Assembly (NCBI GenBank): GCA_003646815.1
Contig: QMLQ01000002.1
Location: 1 to 40,156 of the forward strand
Source: Deltaproteobacteria bacterium
Lineage (GTDB): Bacteria > Desulfobacterota > DSM-4660 > Desulfatiglandales > Desulfatiglandaceae
Reading direction: 5' to 3'
DNA length: 40,156 nt
This document shows, piece after piece, positions 16,218 to 24,611 of this stretch. A program made the translations under genes and the position numbers. Every line of letters starts with the position of its first letter. The stretch's first letter is position 1. The notes under the pieces were generated by a model. That model saw only the letters and a list, made by a program, of their open reading frames with translations, was not told the origin of the DNA and ran no database searches.

Positions 16218-18089
16218 ATGAAATATACCGTTACATTCTTACCCGACGAAAAATCCGTGGAGGTGGAAGACGGAGCCCGGATCGCGGAAGCTGCCCAGAA
16301 GGCGGAAGTCTTTATCAATAACCTCTGCGGCGGTGAGGGGGTCTGCGGCCAGTGTAAAGTTCAGGTGACTTCCGGCAGGGCCGAAGCGGAAGAACAGGCC
16401 CAGGGCCTTTTATCTGAGGAGGAAATAGCATCAGGGTATGTCCTAGCGTGCCAGACGGAGATCCATGATAACCTGGAAATCACTATCCCTCCTGAAACCA
16501 GGATGGAAGAAGCGAAAATCATGACAGGCGAAGCGGCTGGCGTTTCCCGCTCAGAAGACGACAAGCCCCTGGTGAGAAAAATATACCTGGAATTGCCTCC
16601 ACCGACCCTGGAAGACAATATTGCGGATATCGAACGGGTGTCCCGGGAATTGAGGCGGAAGATCGGATGGCATTCTTTCGACATTCACCTGGAATGTTTG
16701 AAGGGGTTGCCTGAGAAGTTGCGGGACAATGATTGGAAAGTCACCGTGACCCTGGCAAGGGACAGGGATCGTTATCGAATCCAGAGAATCGAACCCCTTG
16801 ACACCACCAACCGGAACTATGGAGTGGCCATCGACGTGGGCACCACCACGGTAGTAGCCCAGCTCGTCGACATCCGTGCCGGGGAGGTCCTCGGGGTCGA
16901 GGGATCTCACAATCTCCAGGCGAGCTATGGCGAAGATGTTATCTCCCGCATGATCTATGCCTGCGGCAGGGGAGGCCTGCCCCCCCTGCATGAAGCCATC
17001 ATAAAAAACATCAACCAGCTCATCGAAAAACTCGTGGAAAAACACAACGTATCGAAAGAGGACATCAACGCGATCGTGGCGGCAGGAAACACCACCATGA
17101 GCCACTTTCTGCTGGGGCTCACCCCCTGTTCCATCCGCCTGGAACCGTATGTTCCCACAGCCGACGAATTCCCTCAAGTGAGGGCGCGTGACCTGGGGAT
17201 TCAAGTCAGTTCCAACGGATTTATGGAGACCATCCCTTGTGTCGCTTCCTATGTGGGGGGAGATATCGTCGCAGGAGTCATGTCGTGCGGCATTGCAGAC
17301 CATCCTGAGGTAAGAGGCCTCATCGATATCGGGACCAACGGCGAGATAGCAATCGGAAACAATGAGTGGCTTGTGTGTTGCTCGGCCTCTGCGGGCCCGG
17401 CCTTTGAGGGAGGCGGCACCAGGTGCGGCATGCGGGCCATAAAGGGTGCCATTGAAAAAATAGAAATAATAGACGGTGACATAAAATACGAAACTATCGG
17501 CAACGCCCCTGCCCGAGGTATCTGCGGTTCCGGTCTTATCGACTGCATTTATGAACTCGTACGGAACGGCATTATCGGTGCTGAAGGCAAATTTGACCGA
17601 GAACTGAAACATGAGCGATTCGGCATTGAAGACGACATTCCCCAGTACACCATCGCTCCAGGTGATCAGACGGAGACGGGAGAACCCGTGGTCATCACCG
17701 AGTCGGACATCGACAACCTCATGAAATCCAAAGGGGCGGTTTTCGCAGCCATTAAATCCCTTACTGACTATATCGGCCTTTCCTTTGACCAGATCGAGAC
17801 CTTTTACGTTGCAGGCGGGTTCGGAAGCTTTCTGAACATCCCGAAAGCTATTGCTATCGGGCTGCTGCCGGACATCCCCCAGGAAAAAATCCAGTTCATT
17901 GGAAACAGCTCACTCACCGGGGCACGCCGGTCGCTCCTCTCTGAAAATGCCTTTGAAAAATGCATTAATATTTCCCGGTCCATGACCAATATCGAACTTT
18001 CGAATTACCAGCCCTTCATGGATGAATACATCGCGGCCCTCTTTCTCCCCCACACAGACAGAAAACTCTTCCCGTCGGTCCAATATTAA
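16218..18089 (+). CDS. 2Fe-2S/ASKHA-domain corrinoid activation protein (RamA/RACo-like)
   Basis: A 623-aa ATP-dependent reductive activator of corrinoid proteins. The N-terminus is a ferredoxin-type 2Fe-2S domain with Cys37, Cys43, Cys46 and Cys78 (NLCGGEGVCGQC and VLACQT). From about residue 201 there is an ASKHA ATPase (DUF4445) domain: YGVAIDVGTTTVVAQ, ASYGEDVISRM, LIDIGTNGEIAIGN, ASAGPAFEGGGTRCGM, GICGSGLID. Such proteins keep cobalamin-dependent methyltransferases in the Co(I) state in acetogenic, methylotrophic or O-demethylating pathways. No methyltransferase or corrinoid gene is in this window, so the partner is unknown. The start at 16218 has GGGAG upstream; an in-frame ATG at 16158 lies before a leader hairpin and gives a low-quality extension. 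Confidence 0.88.
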   Translation: MKYTVTFLPDEKSVEVEDGARIAEAAQKAEVFINNLCGGEGVCGQCKVQVTSGRAEAEEQAQGLLSEEEIASGYVLACQTEIHDNLEITIPPETRMEEAKIMTGEAAGVSRSEDDKPLVRKIYLELPPPTLEDNIADIERVSRELRRKIGWHSFDIHLECLKGLPEKLRDNDWKVTVTLARDRDRYRIQRIEPLDTTNRNYGVAIDVGTTTVVAQLVDIRAGEVLGVEGSHNLQASYGEDVISRMIYACGRGGLPPLHEAIIKNINQLIEKLVEKHNVSKEDINAIVAAGNTTMSHFLLGLTPCSIRLEPYVPTADEFPQVRARDLGIQVSSNGFMETIPCVASYVGGDIVAGVMSCGIADHPEVRGLIDIGTNGEIAIGNNEWLVCCSASAGPAFEGGGTRCGMRAIKGAIEKIEIIDGDIKYETIGNAPARGICGSGLIDCIYELVRNGIIGAEGKFDRELKHERFGIEDDIPQYTIAPGDQTETGEPVVITESDIDNLMKSKGAVFAAIKSLTDYIGLSFDQIETFYVAGGFGSFLNIPKAIAIGLLPDIPQEKIQFIGNSSLTGARRSLLSENAFEKCINISRSMTNIELSNYQPFMDEYIAALFLPHTDRKLFPSVQY

Positions 18090-18175
18090 CAAGGCCCCCA
18101 ATCATCCAGGAGGATTGTTGCAGGACTTTTGGAAAGCCATGTTTTGGCGGGTATTTCCGGGGGCAGAAAAGCGGG

Positions 18176-19015
18176 CTAGAAATTAAAAACAGCTCCTGCG
18201 GAGGCCGGCACAAAACGGTCGCCGAAATGGTTCGCCAGCCGGATGGCTGCACCCATGCCCGTGCAGTGGGAAACGGCTATGACATCAACCGCAAATTCAT
18301 CAAGTCTTTTTATGGCCCGGTTGAGAGCATCAGGTCCATAAAACATCAGATGGGTTCCCCCGAGGACGGCACGCAATGAGGTGATGCCCACGGTATTCTG
18401 CACGTAATCGAGGATATTTAAAATTCCAGTGTGTGCACATCCCAGCAAGAGCACGGGTGAGGTGTCGGTTTTCAGCAGGAGACTTGCGTCATCACTGAGC
18501 GGATCAGGGACAAGGCCGTCTCCCTGCTTCAAGACAAGCCTGGTATCTTCAGGAAGCTTTTCAGGGTCACGATCAATGCCGGAGAGAAACCACAACCCTG
18601 GAGCCGCCTCTTCAGTGTGATCCTTGAAAGCGAACCTGGCGCCGAGGCCCTCCAGGGCTCTTTGTGTGAACGGACAGCCAATATACTTTGGTGGCACCAG
18701 GGGTTTCTGGGGATCAAAACGCATGTGGTTTGCAAAAACGGCCGGGTGGGCCACCACTTCTATTTTTCCTGTTTGCTCAATCGCCCATTTGAGACCACCG
18801 GTATGATCATAGTGGCCGTGACTGAGAAAAATCTTTTTCAGTCCTGCCAGGTTCTTCCCCAGAGTCTTGAGATTGAGGGGCAATGAGAGGCCCGGCCCCG
18901 TGTCAAAAAGGTACTTGTCCTGCCCCCTTTCTATCAAGGCGCTGAAACCGTGTTCCCCGATAAAGCCGGATCTGCTGATGTTGTTATCACAAAGGATGCT
19001 GACGGTCGTATTCAT
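18176..19015 (-). CDS. MBL-fold metallohydrolase
   Basis: A 279-aa metallo-beta-lactamase-fold protein with the di-metal motif SHGHYDHTGG, then LLGCAHTGILN, GGTHLMF and SHCTGMGA. This set matches the branch often annotated as dihydropterin-6-methyl-beta-ribofuranosylaminobenzene phosphate synthase-like; the reaction here is unknown. There is no signal peptide. GCAGGAACA sits just before the ATG. It converges on the RamA-like gene, with no obvious functional tie. Confidence 0.88.
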   Translation of the reverse strand: MNTTVSILCDNNISRSGFIGEHGFSALIERGQDKYLFDTGPGLSLPLNLKTLGKNLAGLKKIFLSHGHYDHTGGLKWAIEQTGKIEVVAHPAVFANHMRFDPQKPLVPPKYIGCPFTQRALEGLGARFAFKDHTEEAAPGLWFLSGIDRDPEKLPEDTRLVLKQGDGLVPDPLSDDASLLLKTDTSPVLLLGCAHTGILNILDYVQNTVGITSLRAVLGGTHLMFYGPDALNRAIKRLDEFAVDVIAVSHCTGMGAAIRLANHFGDRFVPASAGAVFNF

Positions 19016-19229
19016 TGTTCCTGCTTATTCTCAGATATTGAACTCTTGCCGTTCTTATTTGCTGGTTTTCATGCCGGGACAGCAGGAGTATAGCACCTTG
19101 ACAATGGTTTTGCGTAACTATTTTTCCACCAATTTTCGTTGACAAGCGCCATTGCACAAGAGCATTTTTGTTTTGCAGCAAAATCTCTCATAGGATAGGA
19201 TAGAGCACACTCAAACAGGGAGGTCAGGA

Positions 19230-20798
19230 ATGGCGACGGACAACAACGCACTCCAGTCCAATTTTATTCGAAATATCATTGCGGAAGATTTCAGGACCAA
19301 CAAATTCGGCGGCAGGGTTCATACCAGGTTTCCCCCCGAGCCCAACGGGTATCTCCACATCGGCCATGCCAAATCCATCTGTCTGAATTTTGGACTTGCC
19401 GCGGAAAACAATGGGCTCTGCAACCTCAGGTTTGATGACACTAATCCCGTGAAAGAGGAACGGGAATACGTGGAATCTATTATTGAAGATGTGCGGTGGC
19501 TGGGTTTTGACTGGGGAGACCGTATGTATTATGCCTCTGACTATTTTGACCGGCTCTACGAGTATGCCGTGCAGTTGATCAGGATGGGAAAGGCATATGT
19601 TTGCGATCTCAGCCCCGACGAAATGCGCCAATTCCGGGGAACCCTTACCGAGCCGGGGCGGGAAAGCCCCTATCGAAACCGTTCCGTGGAGGAAAATCTC
19701 GACCTTTTCGAACGTATGCGGAGCGGTGAATTTGAGGACGGCTCCCGGGTTCTCCGGGCAAAGATCGATATGGCCTCACCCAACCTCAATATGAGAGATC
19801 CGGTGATTTACCGGATTCTGCACGCCCAGCACCACAGGACCGGGGACAAGTGGTGCATCTATCCCATGTATGACTTCACCCACTGCCTCTCCGACTCCAT
19901 TGAAGGCATTACCCATTCCATCTGCACCCTGGAATTCGAAGACCACCGCCCCCTGTACGACTGGTTCCTGGATGAGCTCGGAGTTTACCACCCCCAGCAG
20001 ATCGAGTTCGCCCGGCTCAACCTCACCTACACCGTGATGAGCAAGAGGAGGCTCTCCGAGCTGGTTGAGAATGGATACGTCACCGGCTGGGATGATCCCC
20101 GGATGCCCACCATTTCCGGTCTCCGCAGACGAGGCTACACCCCTGAATCCATTCGGACCTTCTGCGAACGTATCGGGGTGGCAAAGCGCGACAGCATGGT
20201 GGACATGGCACTCCTGGAGCATTGTGTCCGAGAGGACCTGAATCGGCGCGCGAAACGGGTGATGGGGGTCCTTCGCCCCTTGCGGATCGTCATTGAAAAC
20301 TACCCCGAGAACCAGGTGGAGGAAGTAGAGGCGATCAACAACCCGGAAGACCCGGCCATGGGCACGAGAAAGGTCCCCTTTTCCCGAGAAATCTACATCG
20401 AGCAGAGCGATTTCATGGAAGATCCGCCGAAAAAATTCTACCGCCTTGGCCCCGGCAGGGAAGTCCGCCTCCGTTACGCCTACTATATCAAATGCGTTGA
20501 TGTGGTAAAGGACGGAATTACGGGTGAAGTCGTGGAACTGCGCTGCACCTATGATCCCGCGACAAAGGGCGGGTATGCCCCGGACGGCCGCAAGGTAAAA
20601 GGGACACTGCATTGGGTTTCCGCGGCGCATGCCATACAGGCGCAAGTTCGCCTCTATGACAAGCTTCTTCTCATGGCCAACCCCGCAAGTGAGTGCGAGG
20701 GAGGTGATTTCAGGGATTGCCTGAACCCGGAGTCCCTGGTGACCATTCCAGCATGCTGGGTGGAACCCAGCCTCAAGGAGGCGGTCCCGGGAAACTAA
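19230..20798 (+). CDS. glnS: glutaminyl-tRNA synthetase, frame ends early at an in-frame TAA
   Basis: Charges tRNA-Gln with glutamine in the cytosol. The 522-aa frame has the class I signatures HIGH (43-46, in [15 protein letters not shown]) and VMSKR near residue 270, FDDTNP, and the two beta-barrel anticodon-binding domains. GGGAGG precedes the ATG. The frame stops at TAA 20796-20798 after NPESLVTIP...EAVPGN, but the same frame continues without a shift for 43 more codons that encode the conserved C-terminal end of GlnRS (see 20799-20930). Full length with the stop replaced would be 566 aa, close to the E. coli 554. A real nonsense mutation, readthrough or a base-call error are all possible. 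Confidence 0.95.
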   Translation: MATDNNALQSNFIRNIIAEDFRTNKFGGRVHTRFPPEPNGYLHIGHAKSICLNFGLAAENNGLCNLRFDDTNPVKEEREYVESIIEDVRWLGFDWGDRMYYASDYFDRLYEYAVQLIRMGKAYVCDLSPDEMRQFRGTLTEPGRESPYRNRSVEENLDLFERMRSGEFEDGSRVLRAKIDMASPNLNMRDPVIYRILHAQHHRTGDKWCIYPMYDFTHCLSDSIEGITHSICTLEFEDHRPLYDWFLDELGVYHPQQIEFARLNLTYTVMSKRRLSELVENGYVTGWDDPRMPTISGLRRRGYTPESIRTFCERIGVAKRDSMVDMALLEHCVREDLNRRAKRVMGVLRPLRIVIENYPENQVEEVEAINNPEDPAMGTRKVPFSREIYIEQSDFMEDPPKKFYRLGPGREVRLRYAYYIKCVDVVKDGITGEVVELRCTYDPATKGGYAPDGRKVKGTLHWVSAAHAIQAQVRLYDKLLLMANPASECEGGDFRDCLNPESLVTIPACWVEPSLKEAVPGN

Positions 20799-20930
20799 TT
20801 CCAGTTTGAACGGCAGGGGTATTTTTGTGTTGATTCGAAGGATTCTTCTCCGGAGGCCTTGGTATTCAACCGGACCGTTCCTCTCCGTGATACCTGGGCA
20901 AAGATTCAGAAGGCACAGAAAAAATCTTAA
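20799..20930 (+). pseudogene. glnS: C-terminal extension of glnS after the in-frame TAA
   Basis: In the same frame as glnS and directly after its TAA, 43 codons read [13 protein letters not shown], then [20 protein letters not shown], and end at TAA 20928-20930. The E. coli enzyme ends FQFEREGYFCLDS...FNRTVGLRDTWAKVGE, so this is the genuine GlnRS terminus. There is no decay within it, which suggests that the stop is very recent, read through, or not real. Confidence 0.9.
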
Positions 20931-21089
20931 TCCAAGAAGGAGCAGTCCCCTTTCCCTAAATACACCCTAAAACCTGCATAAACTATTTCCGCAGCCAGCG
21001 TGATGCCCTATGGTGCTCGCAAAAAGATTGTTGTGGCCCTTCACCACATCTCTTCAACGCACCGTTTGAAAGCGCATCTGGCCCGGGTT

Positions 21090-21112
21090 TCTCATTGATC
21101 TGAGATTTTTTT
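21090..21112 (+). terminator. weak intrinsic terminator downstream of glnS
   Basis: TCTCA (21090-21094) and TGAGA (21101-21105) pair around a 6-nt loop and are followed by seven T. The stem is short. It lies about 160 nt after the glnS C-terminus and just before the convergent MscS gene. Confidence 0.4.
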
Positions 21113-21115
21113 GGC

Positions 21116-22195
21116 CTATTTCCCTTCTTTGATGTAGACATCCCGCTTGGGGTAGGGAATTTCAATTCCCTCCTGGGTGAATCGTTCCTTTACCCGGTCT
21201 GATATGGCGGAAATGGTGTCCATTCGTTTCCTGGGATCCCTGATCCAAACCCTTACCTCCAGGTTCACCGCCGAATCCCCGAAGCTTTTCACCACCACCT
21301 TGGGTCCAGGGTCCCGCAGGACCCATTCCAGCTCGAGGCTGATACTGATTATAGTTTCCTTGGCCTTCTGGATATCAGCGTCATAGGCCACTCCTATGGG
21401 AATTCTCACCCTGATTTCCTCGGTGATGGTGGTATAGTTGATGATGTCCCGCCGCATGATCTCATTGTTGGGAATCACGATCACAATATTATCGGTGGTG
21501 CGAATCTTGGTAGCCCGAAGGCCGATGTCCAGGACATCGCCCCAGGTAGCAGAGTTGGCTGGTGCCGACCACACCTCGATGCGGTCACCCACCTCGAACG
21601 GCCGGTCAATAATCAGCAGGACCCCTGCGATCAGGTTTGACAGAGTGTCCTTTGCTGCAAAGCCGATGGCAATACCGGCGACCCCTGCGCCCGCAATGAA
21701 GGGCATGATGTTGAGCCCGAGCACGTCCAGGGCCAGAATGCCGCCCGTGGTGTAGATGATAACTCCGGAAAACTTTTTGGAAAGATCGAGGATCACATCA
21801 TCCACCTGGGTATCTGTCCTCTTGGCCAGTCTTTCTTCAAGGAACGGGATGATGCGACTGACAACAGACTGGATAAGCGAGGTGACCAGGAGAACCAGGC
21901 CTGCAAAAAAAATCTTTTCAGCCCAGGGCGCATGGATCAGTCGGAGGGCTGAAGCACCGAGAAGGATAAGGATGCAGTAATGTCCTCCCTTTTTTATCAC
22001 CAGAAAAATTTTTCCCTTTTTCCCGAGGATCGGGTGATTTTGATACCGTTTTTCAATACGGGCGACGACCCGATTGAAGACGGCCCAGGCCAGAGCGGCA
22101 ATCAGGACAATGATACCTCCGTAAATTCCTTCCTTCACAAAGGGTTGAGGATTTGTGAAAATGGTCCCTATTATTCGGTCCAGGAGTTCCTTCAT
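21116..22195 (-). CDS. MscS-family mechanosensitive ion channel
   Basis: A 359-aa small-conductance mechanosensitive channel that releases solutes during hypo-osmotic shock. Membrane helices lie at about 20-40, 70-85 and 95-115. The pore helix and start of the beta domain read GAGVAGIAIGFAAKDTLSNL and IIDRPFEVGDRIEV. The beta and alpha-beta domains follow, with PNNEIMRRDIINYT and a C-terminal VYIKEGK. The start at 22195 has AGAGGAA upstream; a longer frame to 22294 would cover a plus-strand promoter and is unlikely. It fits with the neighbouring antiporters and the compatible-solute operon. Confidence 0.9.
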   Translation of the reverse strand: MKELLDRIIGTIFTNPQPFVKEGIYGGIIVLIAALAWAVFNRVVARIEKRYQNHPILGKKGKIFLVIKKGGHYCILILLGASALRLIHAPWAEKIFFAGLVLLVTSLIQSVVSRIIPFLEERLAKRTDTQVDDVILDLSKKFSGVIIYTTGGILALDVLGLNIMPFIAGAGVAGIAIGFAAKDTLSNLIAGVLLIIDRPFEVGDRIEVWSAPANSATWGDVLDIGLRATKIRTTDNIVIVIPNNEIMRRDIINYTTITEEIRVRIPIGVAYDADIQKAKETIISISLELEWVLRDPGPKVVVKSFGDSAVNLEVRVWIRDPRKRMDTISAISDRVKERFTQEGIEIPYPKRDVYIKEGK

Positions 22196-22287
22196 GTCGA
22201 ATTCCTCTTCAAAAGTTGATGCTGCAGCCCCACGTGGAATGGCATTAAAGCATACACCTGAATCCAAATCAACGCCCATCTTCCCAC

Positions 22288-22317
22288 TTGACACGCTTTC
22301 TTCTGAGATGGTATAAG
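22288..22317 (+). promoter_or_regulatory. sigma-70 promoter of the antiporter leader
   Basis: TTGACA (22288-22293) and TATAAG (22312-22317) are separated by 18 nt. This is one of the best promoters in the window. Transcription would start near 22324, about 235 nt before the antiporter ATG. Confidence 0.6.
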
Positions 22318-22323
22318 GCCGCC

Positions 22324-22506
22324 TATTTTCAGGGCAATGAAGTCTGCCTGGAACGCCCGCCTCTCATCAGTGGGGGGGATGATGACTTCTGACGTGATCG
22401 GGAAGGCTCCGTTTGCAGGCATGCTCTGTATTCTTGTTGTCTTGACCCAGGGGAATCCTGCTGTTTTTAAAGGGCCGCACCGGTTGCAACCGGTGCGGTT
22501 TTTTTT
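22324..22506 (+). ncRNA. candidate leader RNA or small RNA upstream of the antiporter
   Basis: The stretch between the promoter and a strong terminator would be a transcript of about 183 nt. It contains GAAGTC...GACTTC pairing around a G-rich segment and ends in the terminator at 22475-22506. It could be a riboswitch-type attenuator for the antiporter gene at 22558 (nhaA-type motifs are known upstream of antiporters) or a free-standing small RNA. I could not match it to a known consensus. A 95-codon frame through it crosses the terminator and is not credible. Apart from this and the promoter, the 362-nt gap holds only the MscS upstream region. Confidence 0.4.
22475..22506 (+). terminator. strong intrinsic terminator
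   Basis: CCGCACCGGTT (22475-22485) and AACCGGTGCGG (22488-22498) are perfect reverse complements, and eight T follow at 22499-22506. It sits between the promoter at 22288 and the antiporter start at 22558, so it probably works as an attenuator or ends a small RNA. Confidence 0.85.
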
Positions 22507-22557
22507 GGCCTGCTCACTGGGCCGAATGGAAGAAGATTCATATAAAGGAGAGAAGAC

Positions 22558-24042
22558 ATGGCGATCAGTATCGCGCTCATTATTGTTCTTGGATTGTGTG
22601 CCGACTATCTTTTCCGGAGGGTAAAACTGCCCGGTCTTGTGGGGATGCTTTTTGTGGGCATTCTCTGCGGTCCCTATGTTCTTAACCTCATTTCCCCGGA
22701 CATGATGAAGGTGTCAGGTGATTTCAGGAAAATAGCCCTCATTGTCATCCTGCTCAGGGCGGGCTTTGAACTCAGACGTGACACCCTGAACCGGATCGGG
22801 CGGGCCGCCATTACCATGAGCTGTGTGCCGGCACTCTTCGAGATTGCAGGAATCATCCTGCTCGCTCCCAAACTGCTCCATATTTCCATTCTCGAGGCGG
22901 CCATTCTCGGGGCCATCCTCTCCGCCGTCTCCCCGGCAGTGGTCGTGCCGCTGATGATTGATTTCATAGACAGGGGCCGGGGTGCCAGGAAAGGGATCCC
23001 CACTCTCATCCTTGCGGCATCATCTGTTGATGACGTGTTCGTCATTGTCCTGTTTACCATTTTCATGGGGATGTACGGTGGCGGTGCCGTCAACCTCTGG
23101 GCCAAGCTGGGAGAGATACCTGTTTCTATCGGGCTCGGGATCTTGATGGGGCTCATCCCGGGATATTTTCTCTATTGGCTTTTTACCCGGTATGACTGGC
23201 ATCCCCCGCGGAGGACACTGGTGGTTCTGGGAACCGCCATCATCCTTACCTGGCTGGAAAAGATCCTGGAGCCATGGGTGCCGGTAGCAAGCCTTCTGGG
23301 AGTCATGGCCATAGGGTTTATCATCCTGGAAAAGTCAGAGGCAATTGCCCACCTTGTCTCCCAGAAACTGAAAAAGCTGTGGGTCTTCGCGGAACTGCTC
23401 CTTTTTGTCCTGGTGGCTGCCCAAGTGAATATTCACGTGGTCTGGAAAGCAGGGCTGGCCGGTACCATCGTGATCCTTGTGGGACTGGTCTTTCGGAGTG
23501 TCGGAACATATATTGCCCTCTTCGGGGCGGGCCTTGACTGGAAAGAAAAACTTTTCTGCGTGGTGGCATACATCCCGAAAGCAACAGTCCAGGCTGCCAT
23601 CGGCGCTGTCCCCCTGGCAGCAGGCGTCGCCTCGGGCGATGTCATCCTGGCGGTGGCGGTCCTTTCCATCCTCCTTACGGCCCCCCTGGGGGCAATTGGC
23701 ATTATGATTTTCGGCGAACGCATCCTGGACCATGGGGAGCGTTCCGCCTATCGTTTCAAGGAGCTTAGAGACCGGCTGAATCTTCCCCATGTGGGTGAAC
23801 GGGTGAGGAGCAAGGATTTCGGGACAATCTGGAAAATCATTGAAGAAAAGGAGATCTGGATAGAAACCATTGGGGAAGGAGGCGCTCCCGGAGAGAACAA
23901 GGATCTCCGCCCCGCCATTCATCTGCGTTACTGGAAGGAAAATCCGGGGGCTGGCAAGGGAAAAGGGAAAACCCTTGTTTACCGCTACAGCCAGCAGGAC
24001 CCTTCTTTTCATGACCACTGGGAGGTCCTCTATGACTGGTGA
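22558..24042 (+). CDS. cation:proton antiporter (CPA-type, NhaP/Kef-like)
   Basis: A 494-aa inner-membrane protein with about 12 helices exchanging Na+ or K+ for H+. The first helices hold LPGLVGMLFVGILCGPY, the discontinuous helix SAVSPAVVVPLM lies at about 122-133 and the ion-site pair Asp158-Asp159 in ASSVDDVFVIVLF is intact. The last 100 residues (from about 395) are a soluble tail. AAAGGAG precedes the ATG. Upstream is a promoter-leader-terminator arrangement; downstream genes encode a PTS EIIA and a PII-like protein that may regulate it. The exact cation is unknown. Confidence 0.9.
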   Translation: MAISIALIIVLGLCADYLFRRVKLPGLVGMLFVGILCGPYVLNLISPDMMKVSGDFRKIALIVILLRAGFELRRDTLNRIGRAAITMSCVPALFEIAGIILLAPKLLHISILEAAILGAILSAVSPAVVVPLMIDFIDRGRGARKGIPTLILAASSVDDVFVIVLFTIFMGMYGGGAVNLWAKLGEIPVSIGLGILMGLIPGYFLYWLFTRYDWHPPRRTLVVLGTAIILTWLEKILEPWVPVASLLGVMAIGFIILEKSEAIAHLVSQKLKKLWVFAELLLFVLVAAQVNIHVVWKAGLAGTIVILVGLVFRSVGTYIALFGAGLDWKEKLFCVVAYIPKATVQAAIGAVPLAAGVASGDVILAVAVLSILLTAPLGAIGIMIFGERILDHGERSAYRFKELRDRLNLPHVGERVRSKDFGTIWKIIEEKEIWIETIGEGGAPGENKDLRPAIHLRYWKENPGAGKGKGKTLVYRYSQQDPSFHDHWEVLYDW

Positions 24043-24061
24043 TGCAGGCTCACAATATTTT

Positions 24062-24090
24062 TTGACTCCAGGGCCAAATACTGATATTCT
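24062..24090 (+). promoter_or_regulatory. sigma-70 promoter placing the start at the EIIA ATG
   Basis: TTGACT (24062-24067) and TATTCT (24085-24090) are spaced by 17 nt. The predicted transcription start falls at about 24097, the A of the EIIA ATG, so the mRNA may be leaderless. Confidence 0.5.
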
Positions 24091-24096
24091 GTATAT

Positions 24097-24567
24097 ATGA
24101 AGATCTGGAATTGCCTGCATACGAAGCGTATCTTCCTTGATGTGCCGCTCCCCGACAAGGATGCCGTACTCCAGTTCGTTGCAGAGGCATTTGCCAGCCG
24201 CGGAATTGTAAAAGACGCAGACAGCCTGTACGACGGGTTGAAGGCACGAGAAGATACCATGAGCACGGGAATCGGCAGGGGCATCGGGCTCCCCCACGCC
24301 ATGAGCAATGATACGCATGACGCCGCCGTACTCCTGGTAAGATGTTCAGAACCGGTGGATTTTGAGAGTCTCGATGCGGTTCCCGTAAAAGTAATAGTCG
24401 CCCTAGTGGTGCCGGAAGGCAAACCTGACCTCCACCTGCAGATGCTTGCGAGTCTTGCCAGACTCTGCCAGTACCCGGGATTTTTCAAGACAGTGCAGGA
24501 CGCCAAAGATCCCAAGGCCCTGTTCGATTCGATCAAGCAACTGGAAGAAACCATTTCCTTCCATTGA
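24097..24567 (+). CDS. PTS EIIA-family protein (PtsN-like)
   Basis: A 156-aa EIIA of the fructose/nitrogen class. The phosphorylated His67 lies in GIGRGIGLPHA, followed by VDFESLDAVPVKVIVALVVPEG. No sugar-permease domain is present, so it is more likely a regulatory EIIA (PtsN type), a class known to bind potassium channels and kinases in other bacteria. There is no ribosome binding site before the ATG, and a promoter places the start of transcription at the ATG. It lies 54 nt after an antiporter and 44 nt before a PII-like gene, which suggests control of ion transport by phosphorylation state. Confidence 0.88.
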   Translation: MKIWNCLHTKRIFLDVPLPDKDAVLQFVAEAFASRGIVKDADSLYDGLKAREDTMSTGIGRGIGLPHAMSNDTHDAAVLLVRCSEPVDFESLDAVPVKVIVALVVPEGKPDLHLQMLASLARLCQYPGFFKTVQDAKDPKALFDSIKQLEETISFH

Positions 24568-24611
24568 CGCCTTCTCCTCATTTCCGAAACATCTGTAAAA
24601 GAGGCTGATAC

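Noticed and set aside
20983-21165. A 60-codon minus-strand frame between glnS and MscS
   Set aside because: It overlaps the end of the MscS gene in another frame and has no recognisable domain.
22324-22506. 6S RNA or cyclic-di-GMP riboswitch identity for the leader RNA
   Set aside because: The two ends do not pair as in 6S RNA, and none of the conserved cyclic-di-GMP riboswitch segments was seen.
22337-22624. A 95-codon plus-strand frame upstream of the antiporter
   Set aside because: It runs through the strong terminator and into the antiporter gene in another frame; the composition looks non-coding.
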